The position numbers were made by a program, and so were the translations under genes. This document shows positions 7,555 through 16,262 of a stretch of 64,000 nucleotides of DNA, one piece after another. How positions within the stretch are numbered: position 1 is the stretch's first letter; each line of letters begins with the position of its first letter. The notes below the pieces were generated by a model that saw nothing but the letters and a program-made list of their open reading frames with translations, had not been told where the DNA came from and ran no database searches. The stretch spans positions 1,488,001 to 1,552,000 of the forward strand of contig NZ_SMLM01000001.1 of the NCBI RefSeq assembly GCF_004682015.1, read 5' to 3'. This DNA comes from Ramlibacter henchirensis. Its GTDB lineage: Bacteria; Pseudomonadota; Gammaproteobacteria; Burkholderiales; Burkholderiaceae_C.

Positions 7555-7822
7555 AGCGCCGTCAGCGGCGAACCGCCGGCGCGGATTTCATTCGCACCAC
7601 TGCGATACGCGGTGCGCCACTTCAATCCCCAATCCTCACGCGGCGCCCGCCGTCACCAGCAGCCCCACGAGGCGCGTGCCCGCGCACACCGTGCTGATCC
7701 AGAGCACGCTGCCGGTGCTGGTGCTGCGCTGAAGCAGCGCGCCTGGCAGCGGGTGGTGGCGCGCCCGTGATGCCTGTATCCACTTGGCCTACCATCGCTG
7801 AAACCCGCGACCGGCGCCCATC
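7555..7822. other. Intergenic region without a supported gene
   Basis: The stretch is 268 bases between two small genes. The short frames in it have no convincing start, ribosome site or family pattern. A minus-strand frame ending near 7635 has a hydrophobic stretch but no start codon and I do not call it. Confidence 0.5.
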
Positions 7823-8212
7823 TTGCTGTTCAACATCGCAGTCCACCACGGCCCCGAATACCTGCTCGTCGTCTGCGCAGGCCGCAGCACGCTGGCGGAC
7901 CTGCTGGGAGCCGCAGACCTGATCGCCCGCATCGCCGCGGTGCGCGGCTACCGCAGGGCACTGATCGACCTCACGGCCACGGAGCCCGAGCTGGCCTTCA
8001 CGGAGCACCTGCAGTTGGGTGCGCACGTCGCGGCAAGCCTGGCCTCCCTCGACCGCGTGTCGACCGTGGTCTCGCCCCGCTACCGCACCGGGGTCAGCGA
8101 AAAGGCGGCGCAGAAGGAAGGCCTGCGGCTGCGCACATTCACCAGCCTCGAAGAGGCGCAGGCGTGGATGCGCGATGCACCGGGCAAGACCGCAACCTCA
8201 TCCGTCAGCTGA
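7823..8212 (+). CDS. STAS/SpoIIAA-like protein
   Basis: The protein has 129 residues from a TTG start. The pattern of strands and helices (LFNIAVHHGPEYLLVVCAG, then DLLGAADLIARIAAVRGYRR, ALIDLTAT, STVVSPRYRTGVSEKAAQ, and FTSLEEAQAWM at the end) matches stand-alone STAS-like or SpoIIAA-like proteins, which bind lipids or partners rather than catalyse. No partner gene is adjacent. The start is uncertain because no ribosome site is obvious. Confidence 0.7.
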   Translation: MLFNIAVHHGPEYLLVVCAGRSTLADLLGAADLIARIAAVRGYRRALIDLTATEPELAFTEHLQLGAHVAASLASLDRVSTVVSPRYRTGVSEKAAQKEGLRLRTFTSLEEAQAWMRDAPGKTATSSVS

Positions 8213-8322
8213 TCGGAAGAGCGAGGTATCCAGCCGCGTGGCTGCGGCAAATGGCTCCTTCGGGCCAGTGACCAACGGACGAGTTCGCCGGCCTCGCACA
8301 ATGGCTGTGCCAGGAGGTGAGC

Positions 8323-8532
8323 ATGAACGATGAGCGGCCCCCGTTGCACGTGGTTGCGTTTTACTGCTGCGTGTTCTTGATCGACGTCGGGTCGCTTCGC
8401 CTGGGCAGGTTCCTTGACCGGAACGCCGCCCGCTTCGACCGGCTCTTGGCGTCGGTCCGGCGTCGCTTCCTGCCTGCGCGCGCGGCCGCGGCACGTGGCG
8501 GCTTGAACGCGGGGCTCGTGCGCCACCGCTGA
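8323..8532 (+). CDS. Small hypothetical protein
   Basis: It encodes 69 residues from the ATG at 8323, which has an excellent AGGAGG ribosome site 5 nt upstream (8312-8317). The N-terminal third is hydrophobic (LHVVAFYCCVFLIDVGSLRL) and the rest is Arg/Ala-rich. I do not recognise it. The ribosome site is the main support. Confidence 0.5.
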   Translation: MNDERPPLHVVAFYCCVFLIDVGSLRLGRFLDRNAARFDRLLASVRRRFLPARAAAARGGLNAGLVRHR

Positions 8533-8543
8533 AGGACGCGGGC

Positions 8544-9743
8544 TCAGGGCCCGAAGCGCAGCACCCGACCGCTTTCCGCCAGCAGGTACAGCGCACCGTC
8601 CGGACCCACTTCCACGTCGCGCAACCGCTCATTGAGCTGCGCGAGCAGCCGCTCTTGCGAGGTGACCCTGTCGCCATCGAGCGTGAGCCGCCACAGGGCT
8701 CGGCCGGCCAGCGCGGTGACGAACAGGTTGCCTTGCCACTGCGGCATGGCGCTGCCCGTGTAGAACGCGATGCCGGCCGGCGCTATCGAGGACTTGGCGC
8801 CGCCGGTCCACGGGCTGCCCGTGATGGTCTCCCAGACCCACAGGGGATCTTCCATGCCCGGCAGCGAGGCCGGGCCCACCGGGGTGAGCGTTTCGTATTC
8901 CTGGCTGCGGCTGGCGAGCGGCCAGCCGTAGTTGGCACCCGCGCGCAGCCGGTTGATCTCGTCGCCGCCCTGCGCGCCGTGCTCGCTGGTCCACAGCTCA
9001 CCGGTCGAGGGATGCAAGGCCGCGCCCTGCACGTTGCGATGACCCAGGGTCCAGACCTCCGGCAGCGCGCCCGCCACGCCCCAGGCCGGATTTCCCGGCG
9101 CGGGCGCGCCGTCCGTGGTGATTCGCATCACCTTGCCGTGGCCGCGCGTGGGGTCCTGCGCGAAGCCCCGTTCGCCGTCGAGCAAGCGGTCGCCCAGCGT
9201 CACGAACAGGTGGCCGCTGCGGTCGAACACCAGGCGCGAGCCGAAGTGCGCGCTGGACGCCACCTTGGGCAGCTGGCGCCAGATGACCGTGACCCCGCTC
9301 AAGGCGCGCGCATCGGGATCGAGCACGGCGCGCCCGACCGCGGTGCCATTGAGCGCCGGATTGGCCGGATCGGCTTCCGCGAACGAGAAGTAGATCCTCC
9401 GGTTCGATGCGAAGGCCGGATCGAGCACCACGTCCAGCAGCCCGCCCTGTCCGGAACTGAGCACGGGCGGAACACCGCTGATCGCGCCGAGCGACTGCCC
9501 GGAAACATCGAACAGCTGCATGCGCCCGAGGCGCTCCGTCACGAGCAGGCGGCCATCGGGCAGGAACGCCATGCCCCAGGGGACCACGAGACCGCTCGCG
9601 CGCTGGGTGACCGGAAAAGGAAAAGCCTGCTGCGCCGAAGGATCCGGGCCGCCGCCTCCTCCGCCGCCGCAGGCGGGGATCAGTGACACGAAGGCCGCCG
9701 CGACTGCAACGGCGGCCAGCGCGCGGATGCTGCACGGGCGCAT
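8544..9743 (-). CDS. PQQ-dependent sugar dehydrogenase-like lipoprotein
   Basis: This 399-residue protein is a lipoprotein: the leader MRPCSIRALAAVAVAAAFVS ends in SLIPAC, and the lipid-anchored cysteine is followed by seven glycines as a linker. The body is a soluble-glucose-dehydrogenase/sorbosone-dehydrogenase beta-propeller (GLVVPWGMAFLPDGRLLVTE, GGLLDVVLDPAFASNR, LGHRNVQGAALHPSTGELW, EHGAQGGDEINRL, ANYGWPLAS). Such enzymes oxidise aldoses with PQQ and calcium in the periplasm, but many relatives have unknown substrates. I chose the ATG at 9743 because it opens the lipoprotein leader; the frame remains open far upstream without protein-like content. Confidence 0.9.
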   Translation of the reverse strand: MRPCSIRALAAVAVAAAFVSLIPACGGGGGGGPDPSAQQAFPFPVTQRASGLVVPWGMAFLPDGRLLVTERLGRMQLFDVSGQSLGAISGVPPVLSSGQGGLLDVVLDPAFASNRRIYFSFAEADPANPALNGTAVGRAVLDPDARALSGVTVIWRQLPKVASSAHFGSRLVFDRSGHLFVTLGDRLLDGERGFAQDPTRGHGKVMRITTDGAPAPGNPAWGVAGALPEVWTLGHRNVQGAALHPSTGELWTSEHGAQGGDEINRLRAGANYGWPLASRSQEYETLTPVGPASLPGMEDPLWVWETITGSPWTGGAKSSIAPAGIAFYTGSAMPQWQGNLFVTALAGRALWRLTLDGDRVTSQERLLAQLNERLRDVEVGPDGALYLLAESGRVLRFGP

Positions 9744-10039
9744 GGCAAGGGTTCTGGCAGGAACAAGTTCCGGAATGTTCGACCTGCGGGCGGAAAGCGA
9801 GATCGAAGTAGTCCGAAAGAGCCACCTTTTACGCAATCGAACGATCGGTACTGAAGGGTTCCGGGCTGTGCGGTTCCGTCCTACAGACTTGCCAGTCGAC
9901 ACCGATAACCTGTGCCGCACGCGTCGTCGGGTGAGCGGTTGACGGTGGGTCCCCAAGAAGCCCAGCCCCAGCCTTTCAAACCACCCTGAGCGGCGGCGCA
10001 AGAACGAACAATTGGCCGAAGAGCCACGGAGGCATCTGA

Positions 10040-10270
10040 ATGACACCAGCCGACTACCGCATCGAGAGCAGCCACCCCATCGCGAGCCCGTGGTTGCCCG
10101 CATCCGGAGCCCAGCAGCATTTCGTCGCCGACCGCGGACTTGCGGTCGCCATGGCCGCCAAGAGCACAACCCGCCCCGGCAAGGAGATCCGCGTCGTGCA
10201 CGTGCCGACGGGTGAAGTCGTCTTCCGCAAAACCTCTCCGGCGCGTTCGGAGTGGTCGGACGAGGTCTAG
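10040..10270 (+). CDS. Small hypothetical protein
   Basis: This is a 76-residue protein, MTPADYRIESSHPIASPWLP at the start and VVHVPTGEVVFRKTSP near the end. A GGAGG-like ribosome site lies about 8 nt before the ATG. There is no membrane segment. I do not recognise the family. The roughly 300 bases between it and the sugar dehydrogenase gene hold no other gene, only a short GGAAC-AA-GTTCC palindrome at 9760-9771. Confidence 0.6.
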   Translation: MTPADYRIESSHPIASPWLPASGAQQHFVADRGLAVAMAAKSTTRPGKEIRVVHVPTGEVVFRKTSPARSEWSDEV

Positions 10271-10288
10271 CCCAGGCGCAGCGGCCTC

Positions 10289-11980
10289 TCAGGCCCTCCG
10301 CACGGAACGGCTCAGCAGCAGTACCGGCAGCAGCCCCACCAGCACCAGCGCCAGCGAGGGCAAGGCGGCTTCGCCCAGCCTCTCGTCTCGCGCGAGCTGG
10401 TAGGCCACCACCGCCAGCGTGTCGGTGTTGAAGGGCCGCAGCAGCAGCGTGGCGGGCAGCTCCTTCATCACGTCCACGAACACCAGCAGCGCCGCGGCCG
10501 CGGCTGAGCCGCGCAGCAGCGGCCAGTGCACGCGGGTCAGCAGCGCGAGCCGCCCGGTGCCCAGCATCCGCGCCGAGTCGTCGAAGCTGGCCGGGATGCG
10601 CGAGTAGCCGCTCTGCACCGATTGGAGGGCGACGGACATGAATCGCACCAGGTAGGCCCAGACCACGCCCAGCACCGTCCCGGTCACCCAGTACACCGCA
10701 GGCACCTGGGGCGCCACGCTTTGCAGCCAGCCGACCGGCAGCAGCAGCCCCACCACGATCACGGCACCCGGGATCGCATAGCCGAGGCCGGCCAGCCGCA
10801 CGACGCCGCGGGTGATCGCATCGCTGCCGCGGCGCAGGCTCGACGCGAGAAGGACGGCCACGGCCACGGCCAGAGTCGCGCTCAGCGCGCCGAGCCGCAC
10901 GCTGTTCCAGGCCCACTGCAGGAAGCGGTCCCAGGGCAGCACCGACCAGTCGGCGGCAAGGGGCCGCAGCATGAACAGCACGGGCAGCACGAAGCCGGCC
11001 AGGATGGGCAGCGTGCAGAGCGCGATCGAGGTCACCGCGCGATGGCCCGACAGCAGCGCGGGCTGAGCCTCGGCTGAACCGGCGCGAGCCCCGCGCGCCG
11101 CCGAGAACCGCATGCGGCGCTGGGCCCGGTGCTCCATCGCGAGCAGCACGACCACGACGGCCAGCAGGGTCGTCGCCAGCTGCGCGGCCGCCACGCGGTT
11201 GTCCATCGCCAGCCAGGCCTTGTAGATGCCGGTGGTGAAGGTCTGGATGCCGAAATAGCTCGCCACGCCGAAGTCCGCGAGCGTCTCCATCAGCGCCAGC
11301 GCCACGCCCGCCGCCACGGCCGGACGCGCCAAGGGAATCGCAACGCGCAGCACGCGAGTGGCCAGCGGCGCCCCGAGCAGGCGTGCCGCTTCCATCAGGT
11401 GGGCCGCACGTTCAGCCAGCGCGGCGCGCGCCAGCAGGTAGACGTAGGGATAGAGCGTGAAGACGAACACGACCGCAGCGCCCGCCGTGTTGCGCACTTC
11501 GGGGAACACGCGGCCTTCGAGCCCGAACGTGCTCCGAAGCCAGCCCTGCATCGGGCCGCTGAACTGCAGGAAGTCCGTGTAGGCATAGGCCACGACGTAC
11601 GCCGGCATCGCCAGCGGCAGCAGCAGCGCCCATTCGAAGAACCGTCGGCCGGGGAAGTCGAACAGCGTCACGGCCGCGGCGGCAAGTGTGCCGACCACCG
11701 CCACGCCGATGCCCACCGCGACACAAAGGATGAGGCTCGTGAAAGCGTAGCCCGGCAGCACCGTTGCCACCATCTCGCGCAGGATGCCCGCGGTCTGCTC
11801 GTTCCACTCCAGCCAGGAACCGAGCACGGCCGCGACCGGCAGCACGATCAGCGCTGCCACCGCCAGCATCAGGAGGTCTCGGGGCCGCGGCAGGCTCAGC
11901 GCGAAGCTGGGCGCGGCAGAGGAATGGGAGCGGCGCAACAATGCAAATGAGAATTGTACGCATCTACAATCGAAGCCCAT
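10289..11980 (-). CDS. Fe(III)-type ABC transporter permease (FbpB/AfuB-like)
   Basis: A fused permease of up to 563 residues with about twelve membrane helices and two binding-protein-dependent transport domains. The second EAA-type loop reads SFDDSARMLGTGRLALLTRV. This layout is typical of FbpB/AfuB ferric-iron permeases; 2-aminoethylphosphonate or thiamine permeases are related alternatives. The partner ATPase gene is divergent at 11979 and no binding-protein gene is nearby. The ATG at 11980 overlaps the ATPase start codon; a TACAAT box on the minus strand (11953-11958) and the protein pattern suggest that translation may instead begin at a TTG near 11941. Confidence 0.88.
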   Translation of the reverse strand: MGFDCRCVQFSFALLRRSHSSAAPSFALSLPRPRDLLMLAVAALIVLPVAAVLGSWLEWNEQTAGILREMVATVLPGYAFTSLILCVAVGIGVAVVGTLAAAAVTLFDFPGRRFFEWALLLPLAMPAYVVAYAYTDFLQFSGPMQGWLRSTFGLEGRVFPEVRNTAGAAVVFVFTLYPYVYLLARAALAERAAHLMEAARLLGAPLATRVLRVAIPLARPAVAAGVALALMETLADFGVASYFGIQTFTTGIYKAWLAMDNRVAAAQLATTLLAVVVVLLAMEHRAQRRMRFSAARGARAGSAEAQPALLSGHRAVTSIALCTLPILAGFVLPVLFMLRPLAADWSVLPWDRFLQWAWNSVRLGALSATLAVAVAVLLASSLRRGSDAITRGVVRLAGLGYAIPGAVIVVGLLLPVGWLQSVAPQVPAVYWVTGTVLGVVWAYLVRFMSVALQSVQSGYSRIPASFDDSARMLGTGRLALLTRVHWPLLRGSAAAAALLVFVDVMKELPATLLLRPFNTDTLAVVAYQLARDERLGEAALPSLALVLVGLLPVLLLSRSVRRA

Positions 11981-11984
11981 GCAT
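11941..11984. promoter_or_regulatory. Divergent promoter with Fur-like AATGAGAATT core
   Basis: Two -10-like TACAAT boxes face opposite ways: plus strand 11965-11970 and minus strand 11953-11958. The sequence AAATGAGAATTGTACGCAT (11945-11963) has one good half of a Fur box (AATGAGAAT). Iron-responsive control of the permease and ATPase genes is therefore plausible but not shown. Confidence 0.45.
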
Positions 11985-13070
11985 GTGGAGCTGACCCGTT
12001 TGAGCGTCCGCTACGGCGGCCAGGCGCGGCCCGCGGTCGACGACGTCTCGTTCGGCCTGCCGGCCGGGGCCATCGGCGTGCTGATCGGCCCCTCGGGCTG
12101 CGGCAAGACCACGCTGCTGCGCGCCGTCGCGGGCCTGGAGCGGGCCAGTGCGGGCGAGGTCCGGATCTCCGACCAGGTGGTGGAAAGCCCGCAGGTGCAT
12201 GTGCCCGCGGAGAGCCGCCGCGTCGGGATGGTGTTCCAGGACTACGCGCTGTTCCCGCACCTCGACGTGGGCCGCAACGTGGGATTCGGGCTGAACCAGC
12301 TGCCGCGCGGCGAGCGCCGCGATCGGATCGCCGAAGTGCTGTCGCTGGTCGGCCTGGCCGGCAGCGAGCAGCGCATGCCGCATGAGCTCTCGGGCGGACA
12401 GCAGCAGCGCGTCGCCCTCGCACGCGCGCTGGCGCCGCGGCCGCAACTGCTGCTGCTGGACGAGCCCTTTTCCAACCTCGACGTCGAACTGCGCGAGCGC
12501 CTCGCCCACGAGATCCGCGGCATCCTCAAGGCCGCCGGCGCGACGGCTCTGTTCGTCACGCATGACCAGCTGGAAGCGTTCGCGATCGGCGACACCATCG
12601 GCGTGATGCACCAGGGCCGGCTGCACCAGTGGGACGACGCGTACACGCTGTACCACCGCCCTGCCACGCGCTTCGTCGCGGACTTCATCGGCCATGGCGT
12701 GTTCGCTCCGGCTCGGCTGCGGGAGGTGGACGGGCAGGTGGTGGTGGACACGCCGCTGGGCGCGCTGACCGACATCGCCGAATGCCCGCTGCCCACGGCT
12801 TTCGACGGCGGCCAATGCGAGGTGCTGCTGCGCGCCGACGACATCGTCCACGACGACGCGGCGCCGGTGAAGGCCCAGATCGTGCGCAAGGCCTTCCGCG
12901 GCTCGGAGTTCCTCTACACGCTGCGCCTTCGCACCGGCGAGACCGTGATGGCCCACGTGCCCAGCCACCACGACCACAAGGTCGGCGAGTGGATCGGCAT
13001 CCGGCCGGAGGTGGACCATGTGGTCACCTTCGAGCGCGGCGCGGGCGCCGGCGCGCCGCCTATGCCCTAG
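11979..13070 (+). CDS. Fe(III)-type ABC transporter ATP-binding protein (FbpC-like)
   Basis: The ATPase has 363 residues: Walker A GPSGCGKTT (about 38-46), Q-loop MVFQDYALFPH, signature LSGGQQQR, Walker B LLLLDEPFSNLD and H-loop FVTHDQ, followed by a TOBE-like C-terminal domain (about 240-360). The length and style fit FbpC/PotA-type importers. It should energise the divergent permease. A TACAAT box 8 nt before the ATG implies a leaderless transcript. The final 11 bases overlap the end of the convergent plsC gene. Confidence 0.9.
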   Translation: MHVELTRLSVRYGGQARPAVDDVSFGLPAGAIGVLIGPSGCGKTTLLRAVAGLERASAGEVRISDQVVESPQVHVPAESRRVGMVFQDYALFPHLDVGRNVGFGLNQLPRGERRDRIAEVLSLVGLAGSEQRMPHELSGGQQQRVALARALAPRPQLLLLDEPFSNLDVELRERLAHEIRGILKAAGATALFVTHDQLEAFAIGDTIGVMHQGRLHQWDDAYTLYHRPATRFVADFIGHGVFAPARLREVDGQVVVDTPLGALTDIAECPLPTAFDGGQCEVLLRADDIVHDDAAPVKAQIVRKAFRGSEFLYTLRLRTGETVMAHVPSHHDHKVGEWIGIRPEVDHVVTFERGAGAGAPPMP

Positions 13071-13848
13071 TTTTTTCTCCCCCTCTCTCGGAGAGAGGGC
13101 TGGGGTGAGGGCCTCCCCGGCGCAGCTCGACGACCGCATTGCGCAGCTCCGCGGCCCACGCCCGCCTCTCGCGCCCTTCCGCCTGCTGCGGCTCGCCAAA
13201 CGAAACCACCGCGGTGATCGCGGGCCCGGTCAGCGTGCGCCACAGCGACGTCACCAGCGTCTCGTCGCCGATGTAGCAAGGCGAGATGCTGTTGCGCCCC
13301 GTCTCGCTCTCCACGAACTCCAGCGCGACCGGCTGCGCCGGCGCGCGCGCGGCAATCGCGGCCTGGATCAGGTTGGCATGGAACGGCAGCAGGTCCACGC
13401 CGTCGCTCGTCGTGCCTTCGGGGAACACCGCCAGGATGTCGCCGGCCTGCAGGCTCTCGGCCATGTGGTGCACGACGCGCATCGCATCGCGGCGTGATTC
13501 ACGTTCGATGTAGAGCGTGCCCGCGCCGGTGGCCAGCGCACCGATCAACGGCCAGCGCTTCACGTCCGCCTTCGACACGAATCGGCAGTACCGCGCCGCG
13601 TGCACCACCAGGATGTCGAGCCAGGAGATGTGATTGGCCACCAGCAGCATCGGCCCGCGCACCGGCGGCGCGCCGCGCACCTGCAGGCCGATGCCGAGCA
13701 CGTGCAGCATGCGCTGCGCCCAGGCCTGCACCTCCGCCTGCTGCTGCTCGACCGACAGCCGCGGGAACTTGAACAGGATGGTGGCCAGCCCCGCCAGCGC
13801 ATGCAGCAGGGCCCGCGCCAGATGCCACACAGCGCGCAAGCCGCGCAT
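13060..13848 (-). CDS. plsC: 1-acyl-sn-glycerol-3-phosphate acyltransferase
   Basis: The 262-residue enzyme makes phosphatidic acid from lysophosphatidic acid at the inner membrane. It shows the acyltransferase HX4D motif (NHISWLD), the FPEGTTSDG motif and an N-terminal hydrophobic helix (LLHALAGLATILFKF). The last 17 or so residues (GGPHPSPLSERGGEKTRA) are encoded by an intergenic-type hairpin repeat (13081-13099), so the gene has run into a repeat and gained a new tail. Its 3' end overlaps the ABC ATPase gene by 11 bp. It reads in the same direction as pyrC', 3 bases downstream of that stop. Confidence 0.92.
   Translation of the reverse strand: MRGLRAVWHLARALLHALAGLATILFKFPRLSVEQQQAEVQAWAQRMLHVLGIGLQVRGAPPVRGPMLLVANHISWLDILVVHAARYCRFVSKADVKRWPLIGALATGAGTLYIERESRRDAMRVVHHMAESLQAGDILAVFPEGTTSDGVDLLPFHANLIQAAIAARAPAQPVALEFVESETGRNSISPCYIGDETLVTSLWRTLTGPAITAVVSFGEPQQAEGRERRAWAAELRNAVVELRRGGPHPSPLSERGGEKTRA
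13075..13110. repeat. CCCTCTCTC/GAGAGAGGG hairpin repeat inside plsC
   Basis: The arms are 13081-13089 and 13091-13099, followed by the G-rich tail CTGGGGTGAGGG. It shares this layout with the repeat at 57123-57160 and more loosely with the one at 4800-4829. Here it lies inside the 3' coding end of plsC rather than between genes. Confidence 0.75.
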
Positions 13849-13851
13849 CGG

Positions 13852-15156
13852 TCAGCGCGCCGCGGCGGCTTCCCAGGCCAGTTGCCCGGCCGCGATCGTG
13901 CAGCGCAGGCGGCCGGGCAGCTCGTAGCCGGAGAACGGCGTGTGCTTGCCTTGACTTCGCAACGCGGCAGGCTCGACGGTCCAGTGCTCGCTGGGATCGA
14001 ACACGCACAGGTCCGCGACGCCGCCTTCGACCAGGCGGCCACAGCTCGCCTGCAGCGTGCCCAGCGACGGGCCCAGCACTCGCGCCGGTTCGCTCGTGAG
14101 CACCGCCAGTGCGCGCGTCAAACCGACGCCGCTCTCCTGCCCCCACTTGAGCGCGAGCGAGAGCAACAGCTCCAGGCCCGTGGCGCCCGGCTCCGCTTCG
14201 GCGAACGGGAGCGTCTTGGCGTCCTCGTCGACCGGCGTGTGGTCGGACACCAGCGCATCGACCGTGCCGTCGGCCAGCCCTTCGCGCAGCGCGTCGCGAT
14301 CACGCTGCTGCCGCAACGGGGGCGACAGGCGCATGCGGCTGTCGAAGTAGCCGATGTCCTGGTCCGTGAGGTGCAGCGAGTTGATGCTGACGTCGCAGGT
14401 GAGCGGCAGGCCCGTGTCCTTGCCGCGGCGCACCAGCTCCAGCCCCGCCGCGCTGCTGATGCGGCACAGGTGCACGCGCGCGCCGGTGGCCTTCATCAGC
14501 TCCAGGATCGTGTGCAGCGCGATCGTCTCGGCCGCTACCGGAACACCCGAGAGCCCGAGCCGTGTGGCGAGCGGTCCACTCGCGGCCACGCCCTTGCCCA
14601 GGTAGAGCTCCTGCGGCCGCAGCCACACGGCGTAGTTGTAGGTGGCGGCGTACTGCAGCGCGCGCAGCATCACCTGCGTATTGGCCAGGCCCACCTCCGC
14701 CTGGCTGAAGCCGACGCAGCCCGCCTCGGTCAGTTCGGCCATCTCGGTGAGCACCTCGCCGGCCAGGCCGCGAGTGAGCGCACCGAGCGGAAACACGCGC
14801 GCCTGGTGCAGCTTCTCGGCGCGCATCTTCAGCATCTCGACCAGACCGGGCTCGTCGAGGACCGGGTCGGTGTCGGGCGGGCAGACCAGGCTGGTGACGC
14901 CGCCCGCGACCGCCGCAGCCATCTCGGACTCGAGCATGCCTTCGTGCTCGTGGCCGGGTTCGCGCAGGCGCACCGCGAGGTCGACGAGCCCGGGCGCGAC
15001 GATGCAGCCGTTCGCATCGATGACGCGGCTGGCGTTGAACCCCGCCGGTGTGGCGCCGATGCTCACCACCCGCCCGGCGGCGAGCGCCACGTCGGCGATC
15101 TCGTCGCGGTTGGACCCCGGGTCGAGCACCCGGCCGTTCTTGATCAGGATCTTCAT
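13852..15156 (-). CDS. pyrC': Dihydroorotase-like protein PyrC' (inactive ATCase partner)
   Basis: This 434-residue amidohydrolase-fold protein aligns by eye with dihydroorotases (VAPGLVDL..LREPGHE, GGVTSLVCPPDTDPVLDEP, SDHTPVDEDAK). The metal-binding HxH of true enzymes is missing: the segment reads DLAVRLREPG, with Ala61 and Arg63 in place of the histidines. This is the hallmark of the PyrC' proteins known from Pseudomonas, which are catalytically dead but needed to assemble aspartate carbamoyltransferase. It lies in the same operon as pyrB, separated by 143 bases holding a hairpin repeat. A separate active dihydroorotase must exist elsewhere. Confidence 0.9.
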   Translation of the reverse strand: MKILIKNGRVLDPGSNRDEIADVALAAGRVVSIGATPAGFNASRVIDANGCIVAPGLVDLAVRLREPGHEHEGMLESEMAAAVAGGVTSLVCPPDTDPVLDEPGLVEMLKMRAEKLHQARVFPLGALTRGLAGEVLTEMAELTEAGCVGFSQAEVGLANTQVMLRALQYAATYNYAVWLRPQELYLGKGVAASGPLATRLGLSGVPVAAETIALHTILELMKATGARVHLCRISSAAGLELVRRGKDTGLPLTCDVSINSLHLTDQDIGYFDSRMRLSPPLRQQRDRDALREGLADGTVDALVSDHTPVDEDAKTLPFAEAEPGATGLELLLSLALKWGQESGVGLTRALAVLTSEPARVLGPSLGTLQASCGRLVEGGVADLCVFDPSEHWTVEPAALRSQGKHTPFSGYELPGRLRCTIAAGQLAWEAAAAR

Positions 15157-15212
15157 TCCTTTAGCACTCCATACTGGGCGCTCGTCTCGTGCGACCGCAT
15201 GCGAAGCCAGTG

Positions 15213-15291
15213 CCACCGCGGATCCGGCTTTGCCGGGCCGCTGGTGGCGCCCCCTTGGGGGGAGGCGGCCGAAGGCCGCTTCGGGGGTGGG
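15213..15291 (-). repeat. About 78-bp three-hairpin interspersed repeat, copy A
   Basis: The element contains three hairpin cores: CCGGCTTTGCCGG, CCCCCTTGGGGG and GCGGCCGAAGGCCGC. The ends CCACCGCGG and CCGCTGGTGG also pair. A near-identical copy in the opposite orientation lies at 28836-28914. Here it separates pyrB from pyrC' within one operon. Confidence 0.85.
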
Positions 15292-15299
15292 CCATTTCG

Positions 15300-16262
15300 T
15301 CAGGCTTCGTTGCCGGCCACGATGCTCATGACGGCCATGCGCACTGCGATGCCGAAGGTGACCTGCGGAAGGATCACGCTCTGCTTGCCGTCGACCACGG
15401 CCGAATCGATCTCCACGCCGCGGTTGATCGGGCCGGGATGCATGACGATCGCGTCGGGCTTGGCCAGTTGCAGCTTGTCGGGCGTGAGGCCGAAGCTCTT
15501 GAAGAACTCCTGCGACGAGGGCAGCAGCGCCCCGCTCATCCGCTCGTTCTGCAGCCGCAGCATGATCACCACGTCGCAGCCGCGGATGCCCTCCTCCAGC
15601 GTGTGGCACACGCGCACGCCCATCTGCGCCATGTCGGCCGGCACCAGCGTCTTGGGGCCGACCACGCGCACCTCCGCGCAGCCGAGCGTGGTGAGCGCGT
15701 GGATGTCCGATCGCGCCACGCGCGAATGCAGCACGTCGCCGACTATCGCCACCGTGAGGTTGGCGAAGTCCTTCTTGTAGTGGCGGATCGTGTACATGTC
15801 GAGCAGGCCTTGCGTGGGATGCGCATGGCGCCCGTCGCCGGCGTTGATCACGTGCACGTGCGGCGCCACGTGCTGCGCGATCAGGTAGGGCGCGCCCGAT
15901 TCGCCGTGCCGCACCACGAACATGTCGGCCGCCATCGCCGACAGGTTGGCGATGGTGTCCAGCAGCGACTCGCCCTTGCTCGCGGAGGACCGCGCGATGT
16001 CCAGGTTGATCACGTCGGCCGACAGCCGCGTGGCGGCGATCTCGAAAGTGGTGCGGGTCCGCGTGCTGTTCTCGAAGAACAGGTTGAACACGCTCTTGCC
16101 GCGCAGCAGCGGCACCTTCTTCACCTCGCGATCGCTCACGCCGACGAAGCGGGCGGCGGTATCCAGGATGTGGGTGACGATCTCGCGCGGCAGGCCCTCG
16201 ATGGACAGCAGGTGGATCAGCTCGCCGTTCCTGTTGAGCTGCGGGTTGCGTTTGTAGAGCAT
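15300..16262 (-). CDS. pyrB: Aspartate carbamoyltransferase catalytic subunit
   Basis: The 320-residue enzyme condenses carbamoyl phosphate with aspartate in pyrimidine synthesis. The carbamoyl-phosphate site reads [17 protein letters not shown] is present, and [13 protein letters not shown] near the C-terminus closes the aspartate site. Length is normal for the catalytic chain. Its start overlaps the stop of pyrR by one base (TGATG), and pyrC' follows, giving the Pseudomonas-type pyrB-pyrC' dodecamer set. Confidence 0.97.
   Translation of the reverse strand: MLYKRNPQLNRNGELIHLLSIEGLPREIVTHILDTAARFVGVSDREVKKVPLLRGKSVFNLFFENSTRTRTTFEIAATRLSADVINLDIARSSASKGESLLDTIANLSAMAADMFVVRHGESGAPYLIAQHVAPHVHVINAGDGRHAHPTQGLLDMYTIRHYKKDFANLTVAIVGDVLHSRVARSDIHALTTLGCAEVRVVGPKTLVPADMAQMGVRVCHTLEEGIRGCDVVIMLRLQNERMSGALLPSSQEFFKSFGLTPDKLQLAKPDAIVMHPGPINRGVEIDSAVVDGKQSVILPQVTFGIAVRMAVMSIVAGNEA

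Noticed and set aside
7632..7790. Short minus-strand frame with a hydrophobic stretch (GSVLWISTVCAGTRLVGLLV)
   Set aside because: It has no start codon with a ribosome site and no recognisable family. It could be a gene remnant but I cannot support that.
9744..10916. Upstream extension of the sugar dehydrogenase frame
   Set aside because: The frame is open, but the protein-like sequence begins at the lipoprotein leader at 9743. The extension overlaps another hypothetical gene and the end of the permease gene.
15157..15299. Possible pyr attenuator between pyrB and pyrC'
   Set aside because: The hairpins here belong to the interspersed repeat also found at 28836-28914, so they are not specific to pyr control.
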